Shown here: piece after piece, positions 25,063 through 33,739 of the stretch
How the letters are laid out: every line of letters begins with the position of its first letter
Numbering within the stretch: the stretch's first letter is position 1
Source: an uncultured Lachnobacterium sp.
GTDB lineage: Bacteria > Bacillota > Clostridia > Lachnospirales > Lachnospiraceae
Length of the DNA: 52,159 nucleotides
Assembly: GCA_900550545.1 (NCBI GenBank)
Contig: URSS01000015.1
Span: 1-52,159, forward strand
Direction of reading: 5' to 3'
The notes under the pieces: model-generated
The model's database searches: none
Seen by the model: the letters and a program-made list of their open reading frames with translations, nothing else
What the model was told of the DNA's origin: nothing
Made by a program: the position numbers and the translations under genes

Positions 25063-26085
25063 TCAGCTTATTCCTGCTTTCTTCCGCAGAAGATCGTACA
25101 CCCACTTTCCGGATGTACTCAGATCACTGCGCTTGAATCCGCTTTTCTTTGTACAACTGCTCTTGATCATTGCGGAAGATTCGTTTTTGTTGGAAACATT
25201 CCATGCAACATAGCTGACATCATATTTATCCAACGCTTTGATCCACTTATTGGCTTCCTTTTTGTCAATTCCGCCATTTCCGCTTGCATCGGTGATACCA
25301 AACTCTGTGACAAACACAGGAAGTCCCGCTTTGATTGCATTTGTCATTTTATTGCGCAGATCATCTTTGTGTGTTCCTGCATAGAAATGGAATGCATACA
25401 TGATGTTTTTGTATCCGCTGATTGGACTGGCAGCCGCCTGATCTACATCCTGTGACCAGGTAGGTGTTCCCACGATAACGACCGCATCCTTGTCATTCTC
25501 ACGGATAACCGGAATCACAGCCTTTGCATAGGACTTAATTGTTTTCCAGTCTGTGCCTCCATTTGGCTCGTTGCAGATTTCATAGAGCACATTGTCGTAA
25601 CTTTTCAGAGCCTTTGACATCTCCTTGAAAAAAGCCTTCGATGCCTTCTGGTGCTTCTTTGGATTGCCATCACTTAAAATATGCCAGTCAACAATGACAT
25701 ACATATTGTATTTTGATGCCAGCTTGACACCTTTCTTTATCAATGCTTTCAGATTCTTGCGGTTGTTGGCATCACCACTGCAATATCCGTTATACTCTTC
25801 GGTGTACATTGCAAGACGAACCACATTTGCTCCCCATTTGTCATGAAGTTCCTTGAAATACTTGTCGTTTACGTATTCCGGATACCAGGAAAGTCCGTGT
25901 GTACTGACACCTCGCAGCTGCACCACCTTGCCTTTCTTGTCACACAGCTTCGTTCCTTCCACATGCAATGCAGAAAGTTTGCTCTTGGCATAGACCGGTT
26001 GCACACTGTTTCCAAAAAATACTCCCACAGCCAGTGCAAGAATACACAAGCCTGCCGTCAATCGTTTCTTCACACTGTTTCCCAT
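25063..26085 (-). CDS. Secreted GH5 endoglucanase-type glycosidase
   Basis: A 340-residue exported protein: signal peptide at about residues 1-33 (KKRLTAGLCILALAVGVFFG, cleavage after VYA-type site) and one catalytic barrel of glycoside hydrolase family 5, probably subfamily 2. The domain opens LRGVSTHGLSWYPEY; the acid/base Glu is in YEICNEPNGG (about residue 172) and the nucleophile Glu in VFVTEFGITD (about residue 262). It should cut beta-1,4-glucan or a related beta-glucan outside the cell. There is no carbohydrate-binding module or sortase signal. It starts 26 bases after copA, an odd neighbour, with AAGGAG upstream. Confidence 0.92.
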   Translation of the reverse strand: MGNSVKKRLTAGLCILALAVGVFFGNSVQPVYAKSKLSALHVEGTKLCDKKGKVVQLRGVSTHGLSWYPEYVNDKYFKELHDKWGANVVRLAMYTEEYNGYCSGDANNRKNLKALIKKGVKLASKYNMYVIVDWHILSDGNPKKHQKASKAFFKEMSKALKSYDNVLYEICNEPNGGTDWKTIKSYAKAVIPVIRENDKDAVVIVGTPTWSQDVDQAAASPISGYKNIMYAFHFYAGTHKDDLRNKMTNAIKAGLPVFVTEFGITDASGNGGIDKKEANKWIKALDKYDVSYVAWNVSNKNESSAMIKSSCTKKSGFKRSDLSTSGKWVYDLLRKKAGIS

Positions 26086-26111
26086 ATTTTCTACTCCTTA
26101 AGATTGTATTA

Positions 26112-28688
26112 TTACTCGATGGAGGTTACTTCATAATCCTGATCCTCCACTGCCTTCTTTAATACTTCATCGGCTATTTCTGCCTGAAGCTTTACTTCTG
26201 CGGTCCCACTTTCATGGCTTACCACTGCCTCCTCTACTTCCGGAAGTGCCTCTAAAGCCTTCTTAACTCTCGCCTCACAATGTCCACACATCATTCCTTC
26301 AATCTTCATTGTCTTTGTCATTTTTTTGTCCTCACTTTCGTTTTTGTTTTCCTGCTGCATATTGACAGCAGTCATTTCTGTTTTTGCATGTTCACGCTCC
26401 CTGCGTCCCGGCACATGCATCTGAAACAGATTCAGACGCAACGCATTGGTTACGACACAGAAACTGGACAGGCTCATCGCAGCCGCACCAAACATTGGAT
26501 TCAGTTTCCATCCAAGCAGTGGATACCACACTCCTGCGGCAAGCGGAATTCCAATAACATTATAGAAAAATGCCCAAAACAGATTCTCATGGATATTCCG
26601 CAGTGTTGCGCGGCTCAGACGGATGGCTGCCGGCACATCGCTCAGACGGCTTTTCATCAGAACGATATCCGCTGCATCGATTGCCACATCGGTTCCTGCA
26701 CCGATGGCGATACCGGTATCTGCTCTCGTCAATGCCGGTGCATCATTGATTCCATCTCCGACCATCGCCACTTTGCCCTGCGACTTCAGGCTGCGGATCA
26801 CGCTTTCCTTTCCATCCGGCAATACTCCGGCGATCACTTCATCCACACCTGCCTGTACACCGATTGCACGGGCTGTCTTCTCATTGTCCCCGGTAAGCAT
26901 AACCACACGGATTCCCATATTGCGAAGCTGCGCGATTGCCTTCGGGCTGTCTTCCTTCATGGTATCTGCCACGGCAATCATACCGAGCAATGCCCCGTCT
27001 CTTGCAAAAAGAAGTGGTGTCTTTCCTTCCTCCGCAAAAGTTTCTGTCTGCTTCAAAATATCTTTTTCTACCGTGATCTGCTCACTGATATATTTCACAC
27101 TTCCGCCGAGCATCCTGCGTCCATCCACCGTTGCTGCCAGTCCATTTCCCGGCAAAGCCTCAAAATTCTCCGCTTCCTTATATGTGATCTGCTGCTTTTC
27201 TATCTCCAACATAATTGCGCGTGCAAGCGGATGCTCGCTTTTTGCCTCAAGTCCGGCTGCAAAACGCAAAAGTTCCTGCTCATTCACACCATCTGCCGGG
27301 ACAATATCGGTCACTTTCGGCTCCCCGTTTGTGATGGTTCCCGTCTTGTCCAATGCAACAATCTGGGTTCTTCCTGCATTTTCCAAAGCGACTGCGTTCT
27401 TAAATAGAATACCGTTCTTTGCGCCCATGCCGTTGCCGACCATGATTGCCACAGGGGTTGCCAGTCCAAGCGCACAAGGACAACTGATCACCAGTACCGA
27501 AATTCCCCTTGCCAGTGCAAATCCGACGGTCTGTCCTGCAAGAAGCCATACAATAATAGTGATTACCGCAATGGTAATAACCGCCGGTACAAAAATGCCG
27601 GAAACTTTGTCTGCGATCTTTGCAATCGGCGCTTTAGTCGCTGCTGCATCGGAAACCATCTGGATAATCTGGGAGAGTGTTGTATCCTCGCCTACGCGTG
27701 TCGCCCGACAGCGCAAAAAGCCCGACTGGTTGGTTGTAGCTGCGCTGACCGTATCGCCTGCCGCTTTATCCACCGGAATACTTTCTCCTGTAAGGGCGGC
27801 TTCATTTACTGCGCTGTTTCCGTCAATCACCACACCGTCTACCGGAATATTTTCTCCCGGACGTACAACAAATATGTCATCTTTTTGTACCTGCTCAATC
27901 CCTACCACGGTTTCCACACCATCACGCTCAACCGTCGCTGTCTTTGGTGCAAGCTTCATCAGGCTTTTTAATGCATCGGTTGTCTTTCCTTTGGAATGTG
28001 CTTCTAACATTTTTCCTACTGTAATCAAGGTCAGAATTATTGCCGCAGATTCAAAGTAAAACTCATGCATATAGCCCATTACTGCATCCATATCACCACG
28101 CATCTGTGCATCTGTCATGGCAAAAAGCGCATAAGTACTATATCCAAACGATGCGCCCGCGCCCAGTGCTACAAGCGTATCCATATTCGGCGAACCGTGC
28201 ACAAGACTTTTGAAACCGCTGATGAAAAACTTCTGGTTGATCACCATGATCACAATGGTCAACAGCATCTGCAAAAGTCCCATTGCCACATGATTATCCG
28301 CCATAACGGACGGAAGCGGCCAGTTCCACATCATATGTCCCATTGAAAAATACATAAGTACAAGTAAGAATACCACCGATGCAATCAGACGTTTCCGAAG
28401 TTTTGGCGTCTCGTGATCTTTCAGCGCTTCTTCTGCCTCCTGGTACATCCCTGCTGATTGGCCTTTGGCATCTGCGGATGCACTCGCTTTCTGCTTTGGT
28501 GACGCTCCGTAACCCGCAGCTTCCACCGCTGCCACAATTTCCTGCTCACTGGCAGTACCTTCCACACCCATCGAATTTGTCAGCAGGCTCACCGAACAGG
28601 ACGAAACGCCCGGCACTTTAGAAACGGCTTTCTCAACACGGGCGGAACAGGCGGCACAGCTCATGCCTGTAACGTTATATTGTTTCAT
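26112..28688 (-). CDS. copA: Copper-exporting P1B-type ATPase with extra C-terminal HMA domain
   Basis: An 858-residue pump that removes Cu(I) from the cytoplasm. Domains: N-terminal HMA with GMSCAACSARV (residues 8-18), eight membrane helices, actuator loop with AALTGESIPVDK, membrane metal site CPCALGLATP near residue 400, phosphorylation motif DKTGTIT, and hinge GDGINDAPAL. After the last helices and a charged linker (residues about 755-790) a second HMA domain occurs at the C-terminus (GMMCGHCEARV), an arrangement resembling a CopZ chaperone fused to the pump. AAGGAGG precedes the ATG. It follows csoR by 37 bases and is controlled by the CsoR operators upstream. Confidence 0.96.
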   Translation of the reverse strand: MKQYNVTGMSCAACSARVEKAVSKVPGVSSCSVSLLTNSMGVEGTASEQEIVAAVEAAGYGASPKQKASASADAKGQSAGMYQEAEEALKDHETPKLRKRLIASVVFLLVLMYFSMGHMMWNWPLPSVMADNHVAMGLLQMLLTIVIMVINQKFFISGFKSLVHGSPNMDTLVALGAGASFGYSTYALFAMTDAQMRGDMDAVMGYMHEFYFESAAIILTLITVGKMLEAHSKGKTTDALKSLMKLAPKTATVERDGVETVVGIEQVQKDDIFVVRPGENIPVDGVVIDGNSAVNEAALTGESIPVDKAAGDTVSAATTNQSGFLRCRATRVGEDTTLSQIIQMVSDAAATKAPIAKIADKVSGIFVPAVITIAVITIIVWLLAGQTVGFALARGISVLVISCPCALGLATPVAIMVGNGMGAKNGILFKNAVALENAGRTQIVALDKTGTITNGEPKVTDIVPADGVNEQELLRFAAGLEAKSEHPLARAIMLEIEKQQITYKEAENFEALPGNGLAATVDGRRMLGGSVKYISEQITVEKDILKQTETFAEEGKTPLLFARDGALLGMIAVADTMKEDSPKAIAQLRNMGIRVVMLTGDNEKTARAIGVQAGVDEVIAGVLPDGKESVIRSLKSQGKVAMVGDGINDAPALTRADTGIAIGAGTDVAIDAADIVLMKSRLSDVPAAIRLSRATLRNIHENLFWAFFYNVIGIPLAAGVWYPLLGWKLNPMFGAAAMSLSSFCVVTNALRLNLFQMHVPGRREREHAKTEMTAVNMQQENKNESEDKKMTKTMKIEGMMCGHCEARVKKALEALPEVEEAVVSHESGTAEVKLQAEIADEVLKKAVEDQDYEVTSIE

Positions 28689-28725
28689 AGTTGCCTCCTT
28701 ATATTTGTGTTGTAAAATTACGTCT

Positions 28726-29031
28726 CTACTTCATCAATTTCTGCAGCATTGTGACCAGCTCATCCACTTTTTCGTCTTCTCCGTTACGGATTCCTTCTGC
28801 GACGCAGGTACGAATATGACTTGCCAGCAGTACTTTATTAAAACTGTTCAGTGCCGCATTCGCTGCTGCTACCTGCGTAATGATATCCGGGCAGTAACAG
28901 TCTTTCTCGACCATGCCTTTGATGCCACGAATCTGTCCTTCAATACGGCTCAGGCGGTTAATCAAATCCTTCTGCTCCTTCTCCGAACGCATCTTCTTCC
29001 TACAGCATTCACAAGTATGTTCATTTTCCAT
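28726..29031 (-). CDS. csoR: CsoR-type copper-sensing repressor
   Basis: A 101-residue all-helical repressor that leaves DNA when it binds Cu(I). The Cys-His-Cys metal set is visible: Cys in EKDCYCPDI, then His and Cys in ASHIRTC. RLSRIEGQIRGIKGMVEKD is the diagnostic first helix pair. The N-terminus has a small extra Cys cluster (HTCECCRKK). I start at ATG 29031 with AAAGGAGG about ten bases upstream; 17 earlier codons are rejected. It is the first gene of the copA transcript and should repress itself. Confidence 0.93.
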   Translation of the reverse strand: MENEHTCECCRKKMRSEKEQKDLINRLSRIEGQIRGIKGMVEKDCYCPDIITQVAAANAALNSFNKVLLASHIRTCVAEGIRNGEDEKVDELVTMLQKLMK

Positions 29032-29094
29032 ACAAACTATGCCTCCTTTCGCAATCGCGCTTCTTGCAATTGCTTCTTTCAATTTCTCCTTTAT

Positions 29095-29152
29095 ATACCC
29101 CCTGCGGGTATCTTTTCATTTGCATTATATACCCCCAGCAGGTATATCGCAA
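29095..29152 (-). promoter_or_regulatory. csoR-copA promoter with two CsoR operators
   Basis: On the minus strand TTGCGA (29147-29152) and TATAAT (29124-29129) are 17 bases apart. Two G/C-centred palindromes of CsoR type, ATACCCCCTGCGGGTAT (29095-29111) and ATACCCCCAGCAGGTAT (29129-29145), lie 34 bases apart; the second fills the spacer and the first is downstream of the start. Confidence 0.9.
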
Positions 29153-29281
29153 CCCCTTTTATTCTCAATAAGAAACTGCATTGCCAATTTTTTCACGCCA
29201 TTTGGACATATGCATTTATTTTTCATATTTTCACCCAAAAAAATGCGTGATTATGGAACATTTTTTCCATTTATTTTCCAT

Positions 29282-29440
29282 ATGTCCAATCTTTCTGTTT
29301 TTTGTGGACATTATGCTTTTGTTTTCCTGCATATGTCCATTTACTCTAATTTTTGTGGACATTATTCTTTTGTTTTTCTGTATATGTCCATTTTCTCTAA
29401 TTTTTGTGGACATTATTCTTTTATTTTTTGCATATGTCCA
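29282..29440. repeat. 51-bp tandem repeat array with internal hairpins
   Basis: ATGTCCA starts at 29282, 29333, 29384 and 29434 (steps of 51, 51 and 50). The first three are each followed 17 bases later by TGGACAT, giving three small hairpins; a degenerate partial unit lies before 29282. The unit length is a multiple of three and an open minus-strand frame runs through it (repeating MSTKIR-NGH), but no ribosome site supports translation. It lies between csoR and the ABC ATPase. Confidence 0.85.
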
Positions 29441-29455
29441 TTTGCCCGCCCACAA

Positions 29456-29486
29456 AAAAAATCAGGAGCTTTCACTCCTGATTTTG
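29456..29486. terminator. Terminator of the ABC exporter operon
   Basis: AAAATCAGGAG and CTCCTGATTTT form a stem around CTTTCA, with A/T runs on both sides. It abuts the stop of the ATPase gene on the minus strand. Confidence 0.8.
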
Positions 29487-30128
29487 CTACATATATTTAT
29501 AACGTTGCAGCACTCCATGTTCCATCTTGTAAATTTCCTCTGTCAATTCCCGGATATCAGAATTAATATGACTGGAAATCAATACAACGGCACCTCTTAG
29601 TGCTTCCTCTCTTACAATCTTATAAAACAAACGAACCCCCGCTTCGTCAATGGCATTGGTCGGCTCATCCAAAAAAAGAAAGTCCGGCTTTTCCATAATA
29701 GCCTGTGCAAGAACAAGGCGATGTTTCATACCAAGGGAATATTTTCGAAATGTTCTTCTGTCTTTCGGATCCAGTCCTACGCGTTCCAGCGCATGGACAA
29801 CATCTTCTTTCGTTGCTACTTTGCGTATTGCTGCCAATGTTTGAAGATTTTCTCTCCCTGTAAGTCCCGGATACATCGACACATCATCCATCACAAGTCC
29901 AATGGAAGGCTTTGCTTCTTCAAATGTCCTGCCATCATATAATATTTTTCCTTCCGTTGCCATTACAAGTCCTGCAAGCACACGAAAAAACATACTTTTT
30001 CCGGATCCGTTCTCTCCTATAATACCCGTAATGCTCCCTTCCGGAAGTTCTAAATTGATATTACTTAATATCATTTCTTTGTTCAGTTTCTTACTTACAT
30101 TCTCCACTTTCAATTTTACATTTTCCAT
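29487..30128 (-). CDS. ABC transporter ATP-binding protein
   Basis: A 213-residue ATPase with Walker A GENGSGKSMFF near residue 38, a signature-like YSLGMKHRL near residue 137 and Walker B FLFLDEPTNA near residue 157. The Walker A and signature region resemble bacitracin/lantibiotic-type exporters. It overlaps the preceding permease by 13 bases and powers the two permeases encoded just upstream. The substrate is unknown; the first gene of the transcript is a secreted protein. Confidence 0.9.
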   Translation of the reverse strand: MENVKLKVENVSKKLNKEMILSNINLELPEGSITGIIGENGSGKSMFFRVLAGLVMATEGKILYDGRTFEEAKPSIGLVMDDVSMYPGLTGRENLQTLAAIRKVATKEDVVHALERVGLDPKDRRTFRKYSLGMKHRLVLAQAIMEKPDFLFLDEPTNAIDEAGVRLFYKIVREEALRGAVVLISSHINSDIRELTEEIYKMEHGVLQRYKYM

Positions 30129-30856
30129 TCGTATACCTCATAACGCTTTAACATTTCTGCCCCAAGAACTATTATCAATACTGTAATCAAAAATAATCCC
30201 ACGATTTTTGCAACAACCATTTCTGCAGGCCATTGAAGCATTTTTTCATAGGACATGGGATTTATCAGTCCCAGCCACCTGTTTTCTCCCTGCACCATAT
30301 CCAATAATTTCAATAAAATAATTCCTATCCAGCACACTCCAAACGCCGTTGCTGTTTTACAAAAAATTGTTCCCAGATTAATCAGAATTGTTGTCAGCAA
30401 TAATAAATTCACGCAAGTCGCAAACATCATGAAAGACACATTCCATGTAAACATGTTGATTTTTCCGGTACTGATCTGATTGCACCCCAAAAGATTTGTC
30501 CCTACATAAATACCTGCATATCCTGTCGCAAAAAGAAACAATGCAAAGCTTTCTTTGATAAACCATTTTTGTCGCTGAAAAATCCGGGAAAACCGATAAG
30601 ATGCCATATAGGAAAAATATTCACTGATCGAATTTCCAAATAGCAAATGAAAAATAAGTAAATACGACAGCATTCCTACCGCTTCAAGAATATTACTATT
30701 TTCGTTACCCGCTGTCATTCCCCATACTCTGCCGATCAGCAAACCTGTAACATCCGTGTCTGTTTTTTCTGTAAAAAGATGTGGCAGAACCCAATATATT
30801 GCAATTGGAAATGCCACCATCATCTTACACAGATTCTTTCCAATTTGTTTATACAT
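30116..30856 (-). CDS. ABC transporter permease, subunit B
   Basis: A 246-residue membrane protein with six or so helices and no extracellular domain; I recognise only the general ABC-2-like plan. The first helix is near residues 10-28 (MVAFPIAIYWVLPHLF) and the last near 215-238 (VVAKIVGLFLITVLIIVLG). It overlaps the other permease by eight bases and the ATPase by 13, showing tight coupling. Confidence 0.8.
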   Translation of the reverse strand: MYKQIGKNLCKMMVAFPIAIYWVLPHLFTEKTDTDVTGLLIGRVWGMTAGNENSNILEAVGMLSYLLIFHLLFGNSISEYFSYMASYRFSRIFQRQKWFIKESFALFLFATGYAGIYVGTNLLGCNQISTGKINMFTWNVSFMMFATCVNLLLLTTILINLGTIFCKTATAFGVCWIGIILLKLLDMVQGENRWLGLINPMSYEKMLQWPAEMVVAKIVGLFLITVLIIVLGAEMLKRYEVYEWKM

Positions 30857-31706
30857 CTACATATTCCTTTCCGCAAAGCATACGATATGATATGTAAATA
30901 AATCCACAAAGTAATAATATAATACCGAAAAAGGCCAGATAATTTAATCCATAATATGATGCGGGAGCCACATAATCCCACATATCAAAATTTACATAAC
31001 GATGATTGTATCGCATATAATTAGTATTATAGGACCACCCATCCAACATGGTACCTATTTTGGTTGCAATAAATACAGGTATAAACAGCACTATTTTGAA
31101 TCGTCTGATCCAAAACGAAATTGCAAGCAGCACCACTCCAAGGAATCCAACAAACGCTGCCATAAAAATCATATACAACAAAACATATAGAATTGGACAA
31201 TGTTCAAACAAAAAAGGAAATGGCACATAAGTTCCCACGAACCAGTCCGTTGGAGAAACATTCAGGAGATTAAATTTGATTGTACTAAGTGTATGTCCAA
31301 ACGGAGAAGGAATCAGTCCATAGCATCCACTATAAAACAGACACAACGAAAAATTCACCAGACATGGAATCAATACGAGTAAAAAATCTGCCAGAAACAC
31401 AACACCTATTTTTGCTTTCAGATACTCTTTTCTGCTAGATCTTATCCAAACAGTTGCAACCGTCTGATTTAAAACATCATCCTGAAAAGACATTGCCGGA
31501 ATTGCCACAAGAAAACATATAATAATACTATATACATCCCATTGTGTGTTAAATCCCATTCCACAATAACTCCAAAAACCGGAGAATCCGTTTGATAATT
31601 CACCTCTCACCATAAAGAAGCTGACCAGCGCATATACTATACTGATTACAAACGCAACTTGTACAGATTTCTTTTTTGTAATTAATTTCCATTGTGATCT
31701 GAACAT
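30849..31706 (-). CDS. ABC transporter permease, subunit A
   Basis: A 285-residue protein with six predicted membrane helices and an ABC-2-like layout: the first helix follows MFRSQWKLITKKKSVQ and the last ends near YISYRMLCGKEY. It probably pairs with subunit B and the ATPase. It lies 28 bases after the secreted protein gene, so all four are likely in one transcript started from the promoter at 32278-32306. Confidence 0.8.
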   Translation of the reverse strand: MFRSQWKLITKKKSVQVAFVISIVYALVSFFMVRGELSNGFSGFWSYCGMGFNTQWDVYSIIICFLVAIPAMSFQDDVLNQTVATVWIRSSRKEYLKAKIGVVFLADFLLVLIPCLVNFSLCLFYSGCYGLIPSPFGHTLSTIKFNLLNVSPTDWFVGTYVPFPFLFEHCPILYVLLYMIFMAAFVGFLGVVLLAISFWIRRFKIVLFIPVFIATKIGTMLDGWSYNTNYMRYNHRYVNFDMWDYVAPASYYGLNYLAFFGIILLLCGFIYISYRMLCGKEYVDV

Positions 31707-31734
31707 GATTTACCTCCTCCCATTTTTCATAAAA

Positions 31735-32208
31735 CTAATATACCATCCAATAACCTGAAATCATACAATCTTTTGAAGAGTTGTTGCCCATCGCATACAT
31801 TGTTATGCTGGCACCTGGAAATTGATATGCACTCGGAATATCTATCTGTTTCCAATTGGCACCTTTCGTCACAACATAATATTCGCCATCTTTTGTGGCC
31901 TTAACCTTTACCTTTTTGTATTCTGTTGATATAACGCCTTGTGCATCATATATATGAGACACTTTAACTTCTGCATATGTTTTTGTCTGTGTCATCACTT
32001 TAGTTGTAATACTGCTATCCGAATTGCTATCAACATATACTTTATTAAAAGATACTGCTGTCGCATTTGAAGCCAATAAACTAATGTCCTGATTTTCATC
32101 TATCTCACTCGCATATGGAACAGCAACAGAAAATGACAATACAAGTGCCATACTACAAACTGTTACTAAAAAATTTTTTACTTTTGTTGCAAATTTTTTG
32201 TTCATCAT
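31735..32208 (-). CDS. Small secreted protein, first gene of the ABC exporter operon
   Basis: A 157-residue protein with a signal peptide (about residues 1-33, VKNFLVTVCSMALVLSFSVA, cleaved near PYAS). The mature part is Ser/Thr/Val/Tyr-rich and probably beta-structured; it has one Cys. I recognise no family. Position suggests it is a partner or cargo-related factor of the downstream transporter, but signal-peptide export would not need that transporter. It is exactly as long as the secreted protein on the other side of the PadR gene, although I see no clear similarity between them. Confidence 0.75.
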   Translation of the reverse strand: MMNKKFATKVKNFLVTVCSMALVLSFSVAVPYASEIDENQDISLLASNATAVSFNKVYVDSNSDSSITTKVMTQTKTYAEVKVSHIYDAQGVISTEYKKVKVKATKDGEYYVVTKGANWKQIDIPSAYQFPGASITMYAMGNNSSKDCMISGYWMVY

Positions 32209-32277
32209 TATTACATTTACCTTTCTTTCGTAAACAATAACTTAACCCAACAACCATACATGTATCATTGTATTTGT

Positions 32278-32306
32278 AGCGTATCATAGACGCTTTGTCT
32301 TGTCAA
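32278..32306 (-). promoter_or_regulatory. Promoter of the secreted protein/ABC operon
   Basis: TTGACA (32301-32306) and TACGCT (32278-32283) on the minus strand are 17 bases apart. The sequence GTATCAT occurs twice nearby (around 32263 and 32281) and may be part of a PadR operator in this divergent intergenic region. Confidence 0.65.
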
Positions 32307-32385
32307 TCAATATTTTGTGCTCCGTAATATTTACTGTTCGTACATTTCATGATATAGTTATTATAATTTATGGAGGATCTATTGC

Positions 32386-32739
32386 ATGGCATACAAAAAC
32401 ACTCTAATTACAGGTATTACAGATTTATTAGTTTTGACAATATTAAAAAACAAAGGTGATTGTTATGCCTACGAGATAAGCAAGTACATTACAAACGAAT
32501 CAAATGAACTGCTCTCAATCTCCCCCAACACCATATATACGGTCATGTATAAACTGGAAAATGAACATATGATCAGCGAGTACTCAGTTCTGGCAGGAAA
32601 AAAACGTACTCGTATCTATTATCACATAGAGTCAGCAGGGGAAACTTATTTAGAAGAACTGCAACACGACTATGAAAATATGGTCTCTGGTATGTCTGCA
32701 ATTTTTGATTCTCTTGAGAAAGGAGACACGCATGAATAA
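32386..32739 (+). CDS. PadR-family transcriptional regulator
   Basis: A 117-residue winged-helix protein: NTLITGITDLLVLTILKNKG at the start, then CYAYEISKYI and NTIYTVMYKLENEHMISEY with the wing KKRTRIYYHI. PadR proteins repress nearby transporter or stress genes. It is divergent from the secreted protein/ABC operon and overlaps the HAAS-like gene by eight bases, the classical PadR plus membrane-partner arrangement. A TATAAT sits upstream near the gene. Confidence 0.9.
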   Translation: MAYKNTLITGITDLLVLTILKNKGDCYAYEISKYITNESNELLSISPNTIYTVMYKLENEHMISEYSVLAGKKRTRIYYHIESAGETYLEELQHDYENMVSGMSAIFDSLEKGDTHE

Positions 32740-33105
32740 CTTATGTAAACAATACATTTCTGAAGTGAAACTCTTACTTCCAGCTATTGGAAAATCAGAA
32801 AAAATTATTTAGCTTCTCTGACAAGTAATCTGGAAGATTTCTGTGATGACACCTCACCTCAGACAATTAATGACTTATATCAAGAATTTGGCACACCTGT
32901 AGATACTGTAAATTCTTACATTTCAACACTTTCTACAGAGACATTAATAAAACGAATTCGCAAGAGTAAATATTTACGATATTTCATCGTAGCACTAATT
33001 ATTATGTTTGCATGTATAACTTTTATTTTTGCCATTACAAATTATCGAAGTTTTCAAGTTTTTAAGCAGGAAACCGTCTATTTTACAAATACAGACATTA
33101 AATAA
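32732..33105 (+). pseudogene. HAAS/DUF1700-like membrane protein, frameshifted at an A-run
   Basis: From ATG 32732 (after AAAGGAG) the frame reads MNNLCKQYISEVKLLLPAIG and meets a stop at 32810-32812. One added A in the six-A run near 32800 restores a frame of about 124 residues continuing YLASLTSNLEDFCDD, DLYQEFGTPVDTV, a membrane helix (FIVALIIMFACITFIFAI) and a stop at 33103-33105. That layout is the usual PadR-partner protein. It may be a real mutation, a sequencing error, or a slippage switch. Confidence 0.7.
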
Positions 33106-33121
33106 GGAGAAAAATATTTCT

Positions 33122-33595
33122 ATGAAAAGAAAAATTACACTATGCTTAATTTCTACTCTATTTTTATTATGCGCAATTCCTACTTCAACGAAAGCCGATA
33201 CCATTTTTGATACTTGCCACAAAACACCATACACTATACAGACTGTCATAACCGATGCATCTCCCTCTATTAATTTAGCTCCAGCATTAAGCCGGACATC
33301 CCATAATATTACCAAAACAAAAACAACATATATGCGTGATTCTTCTGGAACCGTATTATGGAGTGTTTCCATTACTGCCACTTTTACCTATGATGGTACA
33401 ACCTCTTGCTGCATTAGCTGTTCTCCAAATGCCTCCTCTCCTGCTACAACTTGGTCAATTAAATCTGTATCATCTTCCAAAAGCGGAAACTCTGCTACTG
33501 CATATGCAACAGCAACACATACTTCTCCAAGTTCATCAAAAGATTTTACGCAAAGCGTTACTATTTCATGTAGTAAAAATGGTACCGTTTCATAA
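33122..33595 (+). CDS. Small secreted Ser/Thr-rich protein
   Basis: A 157-residue protein with a signal peptide (residues about 1-25, KITLCLISTLFLLCAIPTST) and a mature part rich in Ser and Thr. It contains TYMRDSSGTVLWSVSITATF, a Cys pair region TSCCISCSP, and ends CSKNGTVS. Similar secreted proteins seem common in Lachnospiraceae but I know no function. The ATG at 33122 has AAGGAG about 12 bases upstream. It follows the frameshifted gene by 16 bases, so PadR, membrane partner and this protein form one unit. Confidence 0.75.
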   Translation: MKRKITLCLISTLFLLCAIPTSTKADTIFDTCHKTPYTIQTVITDASPSINLAPALSRTSHNITKTKTTYMRDSSGTVLWSVSITATFTYDGTTSCCISCSPNASSPATTWSIKSVSSSKSGNSATAYATATHTSPSSSKDFTQSVTISCSKNGTVS

Positions 33596-33638
33596 TCTTT
33601 CCAAATCATTCTTTGACATCATTTGAATGATAAAAATA

Positions 33639-33683
33639 GTGCTGATACAACGCAAACTTCTATTGTACCAGCACCATTTTTTT
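33639..33683. terminator. Bidirectional terminator
   Basis: GTGCTGATACAA (33639-33650) pairs with TTGTACCAGCAC (33663-33674) with one mismatch, followed by seven T. It separates the secreted-protein gene from the convergent DUF4143 gene. Confidence 0.8.
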
Positions 33684-33739
33684 ATTCTCCATCAATCCAA
33701 ACTTTTTTCCATAAAAAGCAAACCCATAAAAAAGTTCTT

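Noticed and set aside
26623..28059. 478-codon open frame antisense to copA
   Set aside because: It lies wholly opposite the copA coding frame, lacks a ribosome site, and its product is low-complexity Ser/Ala/Pro-rich; it is a by-product of copA codon use.
29231..29455. Open frame through the 51-bp repeats, and the idea of a CRISPR array
   Set aside because: There is no ribosome site, and the repeats are adjacent tandem units with no unique spacers, so it is neither a convincing gene nor CRISPR.
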